A stretch of DNA of 64,000 nucleotides from Aurantiochytrium sp. KH105 (lineage: Eukaryota > Sar > Bigyra > Thraustochytrida > Thraustochytriidae). The position numbers and the translations under genes are program-made. Positions 20,567 through 31,520 of this stretch are shown one piece after another; within the stretch, counting starts at the first letter, position 1, and each line of letters begins with the position of its first letter. Under the pieces are notes generated by a model. That model saw nothing but the letters and a program-made list of their open reading frames with translations, made no database searches and was not told where the DNA came from. Where the stretch lies: NCBI GenBank assembly GCA_003116975.1, contig BGKB01000262.1, positions 62,001-126,000 on the forward strand, given 5' to 3'.

Positions 20567-22063
20567 ATGCAGGAGGACCCCCGCCTGGAACAGGAAATCT
20601 TTGGCGAGAAAAAGTCCACCGGCATCAACTTTGACAAGTACGATGACATCCCCGTGGAGACCAGTGGTATGGACATCCCCGAGGGCATCGAGAGCTTTGA
20701 AGAGGCCCAGATCCACGACCGCCTCAAGAAGAACGTCGAGCGCGCAGGCTTCGCTAAACCCACGCCCGTGCAGCGCTTCTCGCTCCCCATCGGTACCGCC
20801 GGCCGAGACATGATGGCCTGTGCCCAGACCGGCTCTGGTAAGACCGGCGGCTTCCTCTTCCCCGTCATCACCCTCATGCTCACCAAGGGCCCCGTCGCGA
20901 TGGAGGACTACGGACAGCCCTCGCGCAAGTCCTTCCCCAACGCCCTCGTGCTGGCGCCCACCCGCGAGCTCGCCTCGCAGATCTTTGACGAGGCCCTCAA
21001 ATTTTGCTACTGCACCGGTCTCGCCGTTGTCTGCGTCTACGGTGGCGCTGACGTGCGCCAGCAGCTTCGCGAGCTCGAGCGCGGCTGCGACCTGCTCGTC
21101 GCCACGCCCGGTCGCCTTCTGGACCTCATGGAGCGCGGACGCATCGCGCTTGCATGCGTGCGTTTCCTCATTCTCGATGAGGCTGATCGCATGCTCGACA
21201 TGGGTTTCGAACCGCAGATTCGTCGCATCGTGGAGATGGAGGACATGCCGCGGGATCGCCAAACCTTCATGTTCAGTGCCACCTTTCCCAAGGAAATCCA
21301 GCGTCTGGCCTCCGACTTTCTCGACAACTACGTCTTCCTCACGGTCGGCCGCGTTGGTAGCGCTGCCGCCGATATTACGCAGCGCGTCGAGTACGTCGAC
21401 CAGGCCGACAAGACGCCCTTCCTCATCCGTTTCCTTAACACCGTCGAGTCTGGCCTCGTTCTCATCTTTGTCGAGACAAAGCGCTCTGCGGACTCTCTCG
21501 AGTACACGCTCAGCCGCGAGGGCTTCCCCACGACCTCGATTCACGGTGATCGCTCCCAGGCCGAGCGCGAGGACGCACTCCAGTCATTCCGCACGGGCCG
21601 GACGCCCATTATGGTGGCCACCGACGTCGCCGCCCGCGGTCTCGATATCAACAACGTCATGTACGTAATCAACTACGACATGCCTGGTAACATCGACGAT
21701 TATGTGCACCGCATTGGCCGCACCGGTCGTGCCGGTAACAAGGGTACGGCCATCAGCATGATGAACGAGCGCAACTCCAACCTTGCGCGCGAACTGTACG
21801 ATTTGCTCTCGGAGAACGGTCAGGACGTCCCCGACTTTCTCTCTCAACTCGGCGCTTACCGCGGCGGCGGCCGTCGCGGCGGCGGTGGCCGTGGTGGCAA
21901 CCGCTTCGGAGGCCGCGATTACCGTCTCGGCGACAAGGGCGGCAGCGGCGGCGGCGTCTCGTCGCGCACCCACACTGGTGGCCGTCAGGCTGGCTTTGGT
22001 GGATACGGCGCGCCCCCGCGCGGCGGCGGCGGCGGTGGCGGCGGCGACTCCAGCGCCTGGTAG
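20567..22063 (+). CDS. DED1/DDX3-type DEAD-box RNA helicase (N-terminus uncertain)
   Basis: This member of the DED1/DDX3 family unwinds RNA during translation initiation. The core is complete and ordered: Q motif (GFAKPTPVQ), motif I AQTGSGKT, Ia PTRELASQ, Ib [40 protein letters not shown] and [13 protein letters not shown] Gly/Arg-rich RGG tail and a DSSAW end follow, close to the DW-type ends of DED1. The subfamily block before the Q motif ([23 protein letters not shown]) is diagnostic. From the ATG at 20567 the product is 498 residues, shorter than DED1 proteins at the N-terminus. The same frame is open back to 20246 across the ambiguous base but has no upstream ATG. The true N-terminus may lie in an upstream exon or be hidden by the sequence error. 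Confidence 0.9.
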   Translation: MQEDPRLEQEIFGEKKSTGINFDKYDDIPVETSGMDIPEGIESFEEAQIHDRLKKNVERAGFAKPTPVQRFSLPIGTAGRDMMACAQTGSGKTGGFLFPVITLMLTKGPVAMEDYGQPSRKSFPNALVLAPTRELASQIFDEALKFCYCTGLAVVCVYGGADVRQQLRELERGCDLLVATPGRLLDLMERGRIALACVRFLILDEADRMLDMGFEPQIRRIVEMEDMPRDRQTFMFSATFPKEIQRLASDFLDNYVFLTVGRVGSAAADITQRVEYVDQADKTPFLIRFLNTVESGLVLIFVETKRSADSLEYTLSREGFPTTSIHGDRSQAEREDALQSFRTGRTPIMVATDVAARGLDINNVMYVINYDMPGNIDDYVHRIGRTGRAGNKGTAISMMNERNSNLARELYDLLSENGQDVPDFLSQLGAYRGGGRRGGGGRGGNRFGGRDYRLGDKGGSGGGVSSRTHTGGRQAGFGGYGAPPRGGGGGGGGDSSAW

Positions 22064-23523
22064 ACGACTTTCACGGCATCGGAGTCATGCTCGCTGTCTC
22101 GACAGACAGGCCTGGTTCCAAAACCCAAAAGAACAAGAACAAGATGAAGACAAGAGACGTCAAGAAGAAATCATAATCAATGGGGAGTCCAGAATCCCGA
22201 AACTGGTTTCGGCAAACCCTCGCACCCGTGCTCTATGCACAAGCACCATCAGCATCACCAACTCAATTTTGTCCTAGATGTGCGGGCGCGCAAGGAAGGG
22301 AAAGGGGTATTTTCTTCCATGCATGCGGCAAACTCACGATGACACACACGCGCATTCCTTTTCCTTTCTGTAGCTGCTCACTTTCGTTGTAGTCTGCGAC
22401 TGTCAAACTTTCAAAAAATATCGCGAAGCAACAAGCTTTTCATACCATGATCTGGATTCACGTGTACACACGTGTTTCCTTGCTGTTATTTTCTCTCCTT
22501 GGGTGGGTGGGGTGGTACAAATGGTCATATCAACGTAATTCGTTGGCAAAGAAAGAATCTACCACCCGTGGTAAACTTGCTTCTCCTCACTGTCTGTTCC
22601 TTCGTGTATTCGTTCGTTCGTTCGTTCGTTCGTTCGTTCGTTCGTTCGTTCGTTCGTTCCTCTCTCTCTCTCTCTCTCTCTCTCCTATCGGTTTCTTTCT
22701 CTCGCTTTCTCCCCTGAGCTCTCTGCTTGGCTGACTGCGCCCCCTTGACCACGACCAAGTGGCCTGCCTAAAATTGCAACGGATACTTTTGCAAAAGTAA
22801 GTTTTGCATGTACTCATGCATGTGTACATACATATACCTACTACACAGGCTACATACATACTACACGTCTCAGCAAATGCGAGGGCATCTCGAGACAGAC
22901 CATCGCTCGCCCAGTCGGTCAATCGCTTGGTCGGACAAGCAGCGTCCGATGATGGAGAGCATTCGTGAGAGCTGCTGGCCTCTTGTCTCTTTCAATTCAA
23001 TCACAGAATCACTCATTCTTCTTTCCCGTATTAACGCATTTGCTTCCCCTTCTTCTCACGGTCGCTTCGCTTTGCTTCGTTTCGCATCAACGAATGCGGA
23101 AAAGGGAAAAGAAAAAAATTCTGTACTAGATCCGTTCATGTGCCAAACGGCCCTCTTTGTAACCGTATGCAAAGAAATTGAAAAGGAAGGATCTTGCTCA
23201 TCGCAGCCTGGTCGCACATGGCTTAGGGCCCGACACCTAGCACAAAAGTAACTTAAACAACTTGCAATCAGTTTCTCAAGTCAAGATGGCGGCCATCAAC
23301 CTTGAAAACAAGCACCAAACGGATAACTGCATCGTCGCGAAAAGCCGCTTGGCGTAGCGTCAACAAAAGTCATTCGCGGTGGCAGAACCGTCTCGCATTC
23401 GGCGGCGCCACCTCTCCTCTTTCTTGGGGCGCAGACGGACATACGTTCGCCGTAGCATCAAGAACTAAGCGAGCGACACAACACCCTCGCGACCCTGCGC
23501 GCACTTGCTCCCGTAGCAGGACA
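22064..23523. other. Intergenic region with tetranucleotide and CT repeats
   Basis: About 1.46 kb between two plus-strand genes. It contains the helicase 3' region, the CGTT/CT repeat and the promoter region of the secreted protein. No frame has recognisable features. Confidence 0.6.
22610..22684 (+). repeat. (CGTT)n followed by (CT)n
   Basis: A compound microsatellite with about 50 bp of CGTT units running directly into about 25 bp of CT. Confidence 0.95.
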
Positions 23524-24978
23524 ATGGCGCAACGCTTGCTGCTTACTCTTGGAAGTGTGCTGGCACTCGCGACCTCTACACGCGCTCAATTTGTTCCCAG
23601 AACACGAGGCGATGGCGAAATTCTCGTGCACAGCGATGCTGTACAGACTGTCAGCTACACGTGGGAATACGTCCATGACGACGTAGATCCGTATGTCGAC
23701 TTTCATGTCGTCCTCGAAGCCACGATCGACAGGAGCACCGATGAACTTACCGGCATCGCTCTTGGCGTTGTTTCGTCCGATGTCAGTGCGGACTACGGTT
23801 CCGTCACGGATGCAGACTTAATGAAAGCTTCGCGGAACGCTCACATCATCTTTGAGAATTCTGGAAGCGGCATCGTTGGCTCCGTCTTCGCGATGGTACC
23901 CGAGACCTGCTCCACAGACTCGGAGTGTAACGCCGTGAACTGGGGCAGCACGCAAAATTCAATCCGCGATAACTACAGAGCATCGATCGATAGCTCCACA
24001 TGTACCGACAATGGGCGTCTCCAAGTGATGGAAATTACGCACTCGCAGGCGAGCGGCATTGTCAATGCCGACATTGGGCTGCGCATGTATGCGGACGCCT
24101 TCCAGACGTGCGGCAATAACGACGAGAGGTTTGAAATCTCAATGGAACCGGGCAACTCGATCAAGCTCGTTTATGCACTTTGGCTCGAAGCCGAACGCAC
24201 GGCCCCGGTGGCTTTCAGGCGTCCGCACACGCATGTCTGGGCGCGCGGAGACCCGATTGAGATCTCACTTACGCAGTATCCGCCCACTCCAAGTCCGACA
24301 AATGCTCCCACGGCCAGACCGACGACACCTCAGCCTACGAATGCGCCCACGCCGCCCACGCGCAGCCCGACGCCCGCCCCAACTAAATTGCTTCGCTGCC
24401 CGAACAGCCGTTTGTGGATTGAGTGCGATCGCGTCAACGACATGTTCCGTCATCTCCGAAACAGGCCCATGATGCGCAAGGCCAAAATTAAGCACGTTTG
24501 CAATAACCGTCGCTTCCGCAGCAAGTGCACGTTCTGCGGAGAACATGCAGACAGCTTCTCTGCGTGCCGCCCCAAGAAGGCGAATAATGGTAGACGCTAC
24601 GCAGAAGCAGATGTATGCGCCGGCGAGGTCGCTCCCTTTGAGGGACTTGGCTGCGAAAAGTTCCAGTGCCCTTCACCCATGCTCATGGACGCTTGCCGCG
24701 CAGTCAATGATCTCGACATTCCGGGAACGCCTCGCAACAAACGTCCGGTTTGCATCAACGCATTTGACTACGATGGTTTCACTGTGCGCAAGGGTCAATG
24801 CCACTGGTGCGCTGGGCGCTGCAAGCCGGTCGGCCAGTACACCTACAGCATTGCGAAAGCGATCATCTGCGAGAACGACGACTTTTTTGCCAACAACTAT
24901 GGATGCGAGTATGCAAGTGGTTCTGGAGCCGCGGGAATTACTAGTCCTCATTACACTCCAGGCACTATCGGCAATTAA
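23524..24978 (+). CDS. Secreted protein with PT-rich linker and duplicated cysteine module
   Basis: A 484-residue product. The ATG at 23524 is chosen because it opens a good signal peptide (MAQRLLLTLGSVLALATS, cleavage near residue 20); the frame upstream lacks such a start. Residues about 25-255 form a beta-rich domain with four Cys (around 'PETCSTDSECNAVNW' and beyond) that is faintly DOMON-like, though I cannot assign it firmly. Residues about 265-300 are a Pro/Thr linker with PSPTNAPT-type units, common in secreted proteins of thraustochytrids and diatoms and likely O-glycosylated. The C-terminal 180 residues contain two related Cys-rich modules, each beginning with CP and containing a CxxC and a late Cys. 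No membrane anchor is seen, so an extracellular or wall-associated role is inferred. It converges with the SAP-domain gene. Confidence 0.75.
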   Translation: MAQRLLLTLGSVLALATSTRAQFVPRTRGDGEILVHSDAVQTVSYTWEYVHDDVDPYVDFHVVLEATIDRSTDELTGIALGVVSSDVSADYGSVTDADLMKASRNAHIIFENSGSGIVGSVFAMVPETCSTDSECNAVNWGSTQNSIRDNYRASIDSSTCTDNGRLQVMEITHSQASGIVNADIGLRMYADAFQTCGNNDERFEISMEPGNSIKLVYALWLEAERTAPVAFRRPHTHVWARGDPIEISLTQYPPTPSPTNAPTARPTTPQPTNAPTPPTRSPTPAPTKLLRCPNSRLWIECDRVNDMFRHLRNRPMMRKAKIKHVCNNRRFRSKCTFCGEHADSFSACRPKKANNGRRYAEADVCAGEVAPFEGLGCEKFQCPSPMLMDACRAVNDLDIPGTPRNKRPVCINAFDYDGFTVRKGQCHWCAGRCKPVGQYTYSIAKAIICENDDFFANNYGCEYASGSGAAGITSPHYTPGTIGN

Positions 24979-25592
24979 AGTGCGATCGGATCGCACTCTT
25001 GACAGTTCTCTCGCACAAGAAGCAGAGAAGGCCTTTTCAAAAAAGAGACTTGACCTCGCTCATAACCCCGAGCGTCACATCTGACGACAACTTTACATGA
25101 AAAATCAAAAATTCACAAAACTGACATCCATCACATGGAAAGCTTTTTCCTTTGTTCAAAAAGTTAAAGATGATTTGTAAAAGTTTCGCGCTTTCCAGGC
25201 CCAGCTTATTTGTTTCCACTTGTGAACAAATGGAATGAAATGAAAGTGTAGCGTTTGGACCATGTCTGTTCCTTCTGAGCTGCCGTAACATAGCGAATGC
25301 GCAGCCGCCGCCCTTTGAGAAAAAATCTAAGAAACGAACGAACGCTTCGAAAAGAGTTCTTCAACTGATAAAAGGTAGGTCCATACCGTCATTTTTCCGC
25401 CGCCGAACGTACCTATGCTTGCTAGGGCTCGTATTGAGCTGTTCACTGGCATCCAACGTCGACGCTGCACTTTGAAAAATAAAATAAAAATGAAACTTGG
25501 ACGTAAGCCTACTGCTGACGTTGCAATAAAAGGATTCAGTTCTCCCTCTTGAAAGATGAAGTAGAAGAAAAAAATGATTCAATCAATTCTAG
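24979..25592. other. Convergent 3' intergenic region
   Basis: The 3' flanks of two convergent genes. It is moderately AT-rich with several A-rich runs that could serve as polyadenylation signals. No gene seen. Confidence 0.6.
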
Positions 25593-28500
25593 TCACTGAG
25601 TTTCGCAATTGTGGTCGCCCTCGACGGAAATTCCGCGCTGCTCGACCGACATAAACGTAATGTGTCCATTTGGACACAGACACATTCTCGGTTCGCCGTG
25701 AGGATCAAGCTTAGAGTCCCAGAACAACGTAGAGAAGGCCGCAACGCGCGGTTTGAACTGGAAGCTTCTCGTGAGCCACGAAAAGAAAAGGTTGCTCTCG
25801 CTAAGATCAAATACCTCGGCCGAGTTGTTGCAGACAAAGCAACGCTCCCCCGTGCCCCCTGGGTAGTCAAAAAGGTGCCTGTGACCATGAAGAACAAAAA
25901 CAAGCTTGACCTTGTTGACCAAGAGAACACAATGTTCGCGTGTCGACCCCTCTATCCACTCGGACGGGCAGTGCAGTACCTCAAAGAAATCGGCAAATGT
26001 ACTTGAGACATCCTCGAGGCTTCCCGTAACGCGCTGAAACCCTGGCATTTCGACGAGCCGCACCTGTGGTCGAAGCGTCAATGTCACCTCTTCCGAGTCC
26101 CCGACACTTTCGTTGCCATCGCCCTGTTGAGCGTCGTGGTCGGTGGCAGCCTCAGCATGCGCGGGCGAAGCCGAGGGGCCTACCTTGGCGTGCGTCGAGG
26201 AGGAAGAGCTCGCCGATGACGGTCCTCTCTCGAGATGCTGCGGCGCACTGGCCCCACCCGTGGCAGGGTTGGAAGAGGAAGAGGTGGTAGAGGAGGACGA
26301 GGTCGCCGAAGTAGAGCTTGTTGCAGCGGGAGGAGCAGCAGAAGCGGAAGCAGAAGGAGGGGCAGCGGTAGCGGTAGCCTCTTTCTGCACAGAGGCCGGG
26401 CCTGCTGTACCACTAGCATTGGGGTCATTGCTGTTTCCAGCACGAGGAGTCCTCTGCGGAGGAATGTTTGGCTTGCTCGGGCTGTTTTGCCTCGAGATGC
26501 TTGCGACCGGCGCATAGATGGAAATTGGCATGCGGAAGCGAAAACTTCGCGCTGGCGTTCCAACACGAGGATCTGCACGCTGAATTGCGCGAGCGTGAGA
26601 TGACGCTACGGGCACGCGCCCGCTCCCATCTGCAGCTCTCGGAGAAAGCTTGGCCAGAGGTTCGCGGGGCCGTCGCGGGGAGGGCTGAGCGCTCATGGTC
26701 CCCATGGCGTCGCCTTGGCCCGCAGAGCCAGCGGTAGCGCTCGGATCGTCCGCGCCTCCCCTCTTGATCTCACGGAGCGAAGGGTCTCCGCGACCCGCGT
26801 TGTTGGGCGAGGCAAACATACGAGACGATGTGGGATCCACGGGGCGATATGGGGCCGAGCGAGAAAAGTTTCGAGAGGATGACGACGATGACGTCGAAGC
26901 AGCCGATGGGGAGTGAGCTGGTGCCATGCCGCCGCTACGTCCCGCGCCCTCGCGCGACCGCGGCGACGTCAACATTTCCGGACGGGTGCCCCGCGCGGGA
27001 ACCCTACCCAGCGAGGCACTGTGGGATGCTATTGCTGCGGGGTTGATGGCCATGCCTTCATCAGAGCCGATCGGGGCGTCCATGTCTTGCGTGGGTATGC
27101 GGTGCATGTAAGAGGATGAGCCAGGAGGGCCTCCGTGCAATCCTCCATTTGAAGAGGACATCGAGGTGGGAGCGAGCATGGGATGCTGATCAGGAGGCAT
27201 GGCTGTTTCGCGCATGCGAGGCACACCATGGGCCTGCAGCGGAAGTTGAAACTCAAAGTCGAGAAGACGACGAATGAGCTCGAGCTTGCGGCCAGACTTG
27301 CGGAGCTGGCGCAGCCGCAATTGGTTCTTGAGCTCCACCACGCTCAAGTACTCAAGCGCTTGCATTGCCGCCGGTGGCGTGAGACCCTCCATAGAAAGAA
27401 GGACATCTTTCTCGTTGACGGGAACGTTGCCACCCCCTTGAGCGTTTTCATTATTCATGTCGTGGTACGAGCTCGAGGGAATACCTGCTCGTGAATGGTC
27501 TCTGGCCGTCGCTTCCACTCCACCGTGCGCGCTGCTCGGCGACATTGACGAAGCCTGCGTCGTTGTCCGGGAACCGTGCAAGCCGTGGCGTCCATGCGTG
27601 GGTGACATGGCTTCTCCCGGGGCACCATTGCCAAAGCCATGGACATAGTCTGCATCGCCACGACGAGGACGCGAGGCGTGGAACGACGACGTGTGAAACT
27701 CGCCCGGGGCAAGATATCCAGCGCCCGCGTCATAGAGAGAGGCATCCTTGTCCTCGACGTCGAGAGGGTGCGGGGGATAGTTTGCGTCGGCACGGAGATG
27801 AGCACTACCGGCGCTGGCGTTGTGCTGCTCCCCTGGACCTCGAGAACGGGGCTTGCGGTACGAGGCGTCTGCGAGATAATCGCGGCCATGCGCATCGCCG
27901 CTTGCAAAATTATGCGCGCGATCCTGAGCCGCCATGTCGCGCACGAACCGTTGATACGCGCTGTTTGAGTGTGGGTCACCTGGGTCGCGATTGTCGAGTT
28001 GCGACGTTCCCGGGGAGGCTGCCAGGCGATGGCGATCTCGGTTTTGGGCGTTGTCCAGGTCGTGGGGATACAGGTAGTCTTGCGCGTGATCCTGAGGATG
28101 GTGGTGTTGATAGTGTGGAGAGCCAAGGTTGCGCATGTGGTGGTGGTGATGGTGCTGCTGTTGCAGATGATGCTCATCAATTTCCGAGGGGCTGTGCCGG
28201 TGTCGGTAATGCGTGTGCGGTGCGCTGCCACTAGGGGAGGCGCCTGCAATCCCGGTGCTGCCTACCGCATCGGGACTGAGAGCGTCGAGCGGCGCCGAAG
28301 AGGAGGACGAGCGGTACTGAGTGGAGGAAATGGGCGTTGGCGGTATGGGGCCAAGGGTAAGATACGAGGCGCCGTTGGCCCCATCACGAAGGCCATGGAG
28401 GCCTCTGCGTGAGAGGGCCGTTCCGGACATGTCATCGTGGTAAAAATCGGCTTCAGGCGGTCCATGGGACGCGAAGTGATCGGCTTCGGTGCGGCGCTTC

Positions 28501-28811
28501 TTTGCTGTCTGTTCGATGATTTCGCGAGGAACGCTGGGGAAATACTGTTCATCGAGGGGAGGAATCTGATTGAGATCAAACTCGGGCGACAGATCCACGC
28601 GGTTTTTGCTGTTCAAGAGCGACTTTAGTTCCTTTTCGACCTTGATGGGAGCATTCCCGATGGAGGCGACGTAGAAGCGGAATCTAGATACAGCCTCGGC
28701 GAGAGAGGTGTCGCTCATGCCCTTTTCCCACGCGCAGCCGGCGCGCTTCCTGCGTTCGTTGTCCCAGAACTGATCGCCCTGCGAGAGATTGGGAGGCTTT
28801 TTCAATTCCAT
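25593..28811 (-). CDS. SAP-domain protein with His-rich region and a conserved-looking C-terminal domain
   Basis: A 1,072-residue product from the first ATG of the frame (28811); a second ATG at about 28717 (MSDTSLAEAVSRFRFYV) is an alternative start. The N-terminal 100 residues are helical. A long low-complexity region follows with His-rich runs (residues about 215-250), Ser, Pro and Gly. Near residues 490-530 is a SAP-like helix-turn-helix (LSVVELKNQLRLRQLRKSG), a motif that binds AT-rich DNA or scaffold regions, which suggests a nuclear protein. The middle is Ser/Ala/Pro disordered sequence. The last 130 residues are well ordered, with several Trp and Phe and Cys pairs (RCFVCNN and MCLCPNGH) that could bind zinc. 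This end is not a domain I can name. The whole may be a chromatin or RNA-associated factor, but its function is unknown. Confidence 0.65.
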   Translation of the reverse strand: MELKKPPNLSQGDQFWDNERRKRAGCAWEKGMSDTSLAEAVSRFRFYVASIGNAPIKVEKELKSLLNSKNRVDLSPEFDLNQIPPLDEQYFPSVPREIIEQTAKKRRTEADHFASHGPPEADFYHDDMSGTALSRRGLHGLRDGANGASYLTLGPIPPTPISSTQYRSSSSSAPLDALSPDAVGSTGIAGASPSGSAPHTHYRHRHSPSEIDEHHLQQQHHHHHHMRNLGSPHYQHHHPQDHAQDYLYPHDLDNAQNRDRHRLAASPGTSQLDNRDPGDPHSNSAYQRFVRDMAAQDRAHNFASGDAHGRDYLADASYRKPRSRGPGEQHNASAGSAHLRADANYPPHPLDVEDKDASLYDAGAGYLAPGEFHTSSFHASRPRRGDADYVHGFGNGAPGEAMSPTHGRHGLHGSRTTTQASSMSPSSAHGGVEATARDHSRAGIPSSSYHDMNNENAQGGGNVPVNEKDVLLSMEGLTPPAAMQALEYLSVVELKNQLRLRQLRKSGRKLELIRRLLDFEFQLPLQAHGVPRMRETAMPPDQHPMLAPTSMSSSNGGLHGGPPGSSSYMHRIPTQDMDAPIGSDEGMAINPAAIASHSASLGRVPARGTRPEMLTSPRSREGAGRSGGMAPAHSPSAASTSSSSSSRNFSRSAPYRPVDPTSSRMFASPNNAGRGDPSLREIKRGGADDPSATAGSAGQGDAMGTMSAQPSPRRPREPLAKLSPRAADGSGRVPVASSHARAIQRADPRVGTPARSFRFRMPISIYAPVASISRQNSPSKPNIPPQRTPRAGNSNDPNASGTAGPASVQKEATATAAPPSASASAAPPAATSSTSATSSSSTTSSSSNPATGGASAPQHLERGPSSASSSSSTHAKVGPSASPAHAEAATDHDAQQGDGNESVGDSEEVTLTLRPQVRLVEMPGFQRVTGSLEDVSSTFADFFEVLHCPSEWIEGSTREHCVLLVNKVKLVFVLHGHRHLFDYPGGTGERCFVCNNSAEVFDLSESNLFFSWLTRSFQFKPRVAAFSTLFWDSKLDPHGEPRMCLCPNGHITFMSVEQRGISVEGDHNCETQ

Positions 28812-30378
28812 GAGGAGAAGAGAGCTCGAATCACCGTCTGCGAGTAGATTGATTCTCACGATTGAGTCGAAAGGTATATCTACTTTGCCGCGACGATATT
28901 TCCCTCGTCTGGCATCTTCTAATGTACTCCTGTGGGGCGTTCAATAAAAAAAAAAAGTGAAAAGGTCACGTGTGCGTGCGTGCGTCCGTACGTTATTGAG
29001 CGAGCGAGCGAGCGATATGTTAGTTGTCTTTCTTTCCCTTTTCCTGGGGCAAGGGACGCCTCGCCTCACTTTACCTCACCCCATCCCCTTCCTTTTTTCT
29101 TTCCCGCACACCGATTTTTTTCTTTCTTTCTTGCTTTCTTTCTTTCTCTCTTTTCTTGAACCATGCCACCAGTCGAACAGACAATAGGGAGGAGAAAACG
29201 TTGAAAAGAAAGCAGTTTCAGACAGCTTTGTCCGAATGTGCGAGGTATATGTTTGTGCGTGGAGAAATACAGGAAGAACGTACCATTCAAAAACGACAAG
29301 TTCCTTTCCGCTGAGGACTTTGAAGTGCTGTTCTGATTCTGCGCAGGTCATCCACGTTCCACCAATGTTTTCCCGTGGGGGTTTGGTCCTCTGATAGTTT
29401 CCGATCACAAAGGAGGATAGTCGCAGATACGTCCGGACCATGGCTCCTGCGCGATGCTGTTTTCTCTCGCGAGCGAGAAGAGAAGCTGGCGGCACTGACG
29501 CGGCGGGACAAGGACTCAAGCACGGAGAGACCACTCCACGAGGTTCCGTTCGAGTCGTGTGTTCCGGTGCGGCTGCGTGGCGCGAAGCAGGTTTGCAGTG
29601 CAGTACAGCGATGTAATCGCTGTTCCGTTTTTGTCAGGTTTCCCGGTCGTTCACAGTGGTCCCGATCCGTGTCGGGGCGCGTCTTCTTTGTCTTGGTTTG
29701 GGTTTTGCTGGCCTGCTGGTGCTGGCTGGGCGCAGAAGAGACGCGGTAGGCGCAGTCACGGGCTGGGCACCGGCGTGGCGGTGTCTGTGGGTGCTGCTGC
29801 CGCGGACGTAGTCGTTTCTCTTTTCTCTTTCTTTCTTTCCTTCTTTCCTTTTCTTTGGCTTGTACTTGCCAAAGCAATTCCGTGGGTGCGTCCGCACACT
29901 CGCCCAAGTGGTGATTGGATGGATGGCTGGCTTGCCCGATGAAGTAGGCAAGTCAAGTCGTCACGAGATCAACAGCAACGTACGATCGCGAGTGAAATGA
30001 AATGCTGTGCCGGATGAATGAATGAAGTTAGCACAAACGCAAGCGTGAGCGAGCGTGCGGCCTGGCCTGGGTCCCTTTTACAAAGATACACGGGTTCTCG
30101 TCGCGCGTTGCGCAGCACGCCAGGACCAAGCAAGTGAGCAAGAAGACCGGACCTTGTCTGTCTGTGAGTGGTTGATCGGTCTCTACACTCCCTCTCTGCG
30201 TTCTGTTGTCGCCGTCCAGGTCGAGATCCAGGCCCAGCCCGCTCGACCCCGCTCCGTTCCGCGTGTCCAGCGCTAGCGCGAAAGCAAAAGCAAACGCGAG
30301 CCTAGCTGCCTGCCTGCCCGCCTTGGCTAGATTATTTCGTTAGCTTGCTTGCGTGGTTAGCCTTGCCTCGCTTGCTTG

Positions 30379-30425
30379 CTTTCTTTCTTTTCTTCTTTCC
30401 TTCTTTCTTTCTTTCTTTCTTTCTC
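30379..30425 (+). repeat. (CTTT)n tract
   Basis: A slightly interrupted CTTT tract of about 47 bp at the left edge of the GC-rich block. Confidence 0.85.
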
Positions 30426-31458
30426 TTGCGGCTGCGTTCCCTCCCCTCCTGCCCCGGCACGCGAGGTGGAGCTACGCCAGGCCAGGCCGGGCCGGCAGGG
30501 GCTCGCGCCGCGGCGGCGACCTCGCTGCAGGCCGCTCGCTGGCTCGCTCGCCCGCCTCTGCCGCCCCTGCCGGCGATGCGGCTGTCCGTGGGCGGGCGGG
30601 CGAGCGGGCGCGCGGCGAGGAGGGATGGAGCGAGGGATGGATGGATGGATAAATTGATCGCGTGCAAGCGGGAGGGATGCGTGCCGGCGGGCGAGGCGGC
30701 GTGCCGACCCGACCCGCGCCGAGCCACCTCCGCGCTCCACGCGCCGCCTCGCCGCGCCGCGCCTCGCCGCGCCTGGCTTCCCCTCCCTCCTCTCGAGCCA
30801 CGAGCAACCGGGTCGTCGCCGCGCCGCCCGCTTTGATCTTTGCTCCTCTGCGCTGCCCGGCACACAGACAGACAGACAGACAGGCAGGCAGACGCGCAGT
30901 CAGGCAGGCAGACGCGCAGCCAGCCAGCCAGCCGGCCGCAGACCGCCTCGCGCGCAGACCCGCGGCCCGCCCGCCGCTCGCCGGCCGCCCCGCTCGCCTC
31001 GCTCGCCTCGCTCGCCTCGCCTCGCCTCGCCTCGCCGCCTCGCGCTGCCCCTGCCTCGGAGCGGGATTGCCCGGGCTCTCTCTCCCTCCCTCTCTCCCTC
31101 CCCTGCCGCCCCCTCTGCGCCGGCCGCTCGCGCAGCCGCGGCGCCTCTCTGCGCTCTCTGGGCTCCCGCGTGCTCGCTTTCTGCGCTTGCGGGCGTGCCG
31201 CTGGGCGGCGCAAGTCGCGAATGGGCCCATTCCGCACTTGCGCGCCGCGCCGCGAAGGGCCGCAAAGTGCGGGCGGTTTTTTCCCGCCCCCTCCTAGGCG
31301 AGGCAGGCAGGCCCAGAGCCGCCGGACCGCAAGGCGGCGAAGCGAAGCGGGCAAGCAAGTGGAGCGAGCAAGCGAGGCGAGAGCGCGCACGACGGAGACC
31401 AGCAGAGCAAGCGAGAATAGAAAAAAGCGAGGAAGCAAAGCAAGAGAAAAAAAGAACG

Positions 31459-31520
31459 AAAAGAATGAAAGAATGAAAAGAATGAAAAGAATGAAAAGAA
31501 TGAAAAGAAAAGAAAGAAAG
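31459..31520 (+). repeat. (GAATGAAAA)n short tandem repeat
   Basis: Several copies of a 9-10 bp purine-rich unit grade into GAAA units. One strand is nearly pure purine over about 110 bp around it. Confidence 0.85.
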
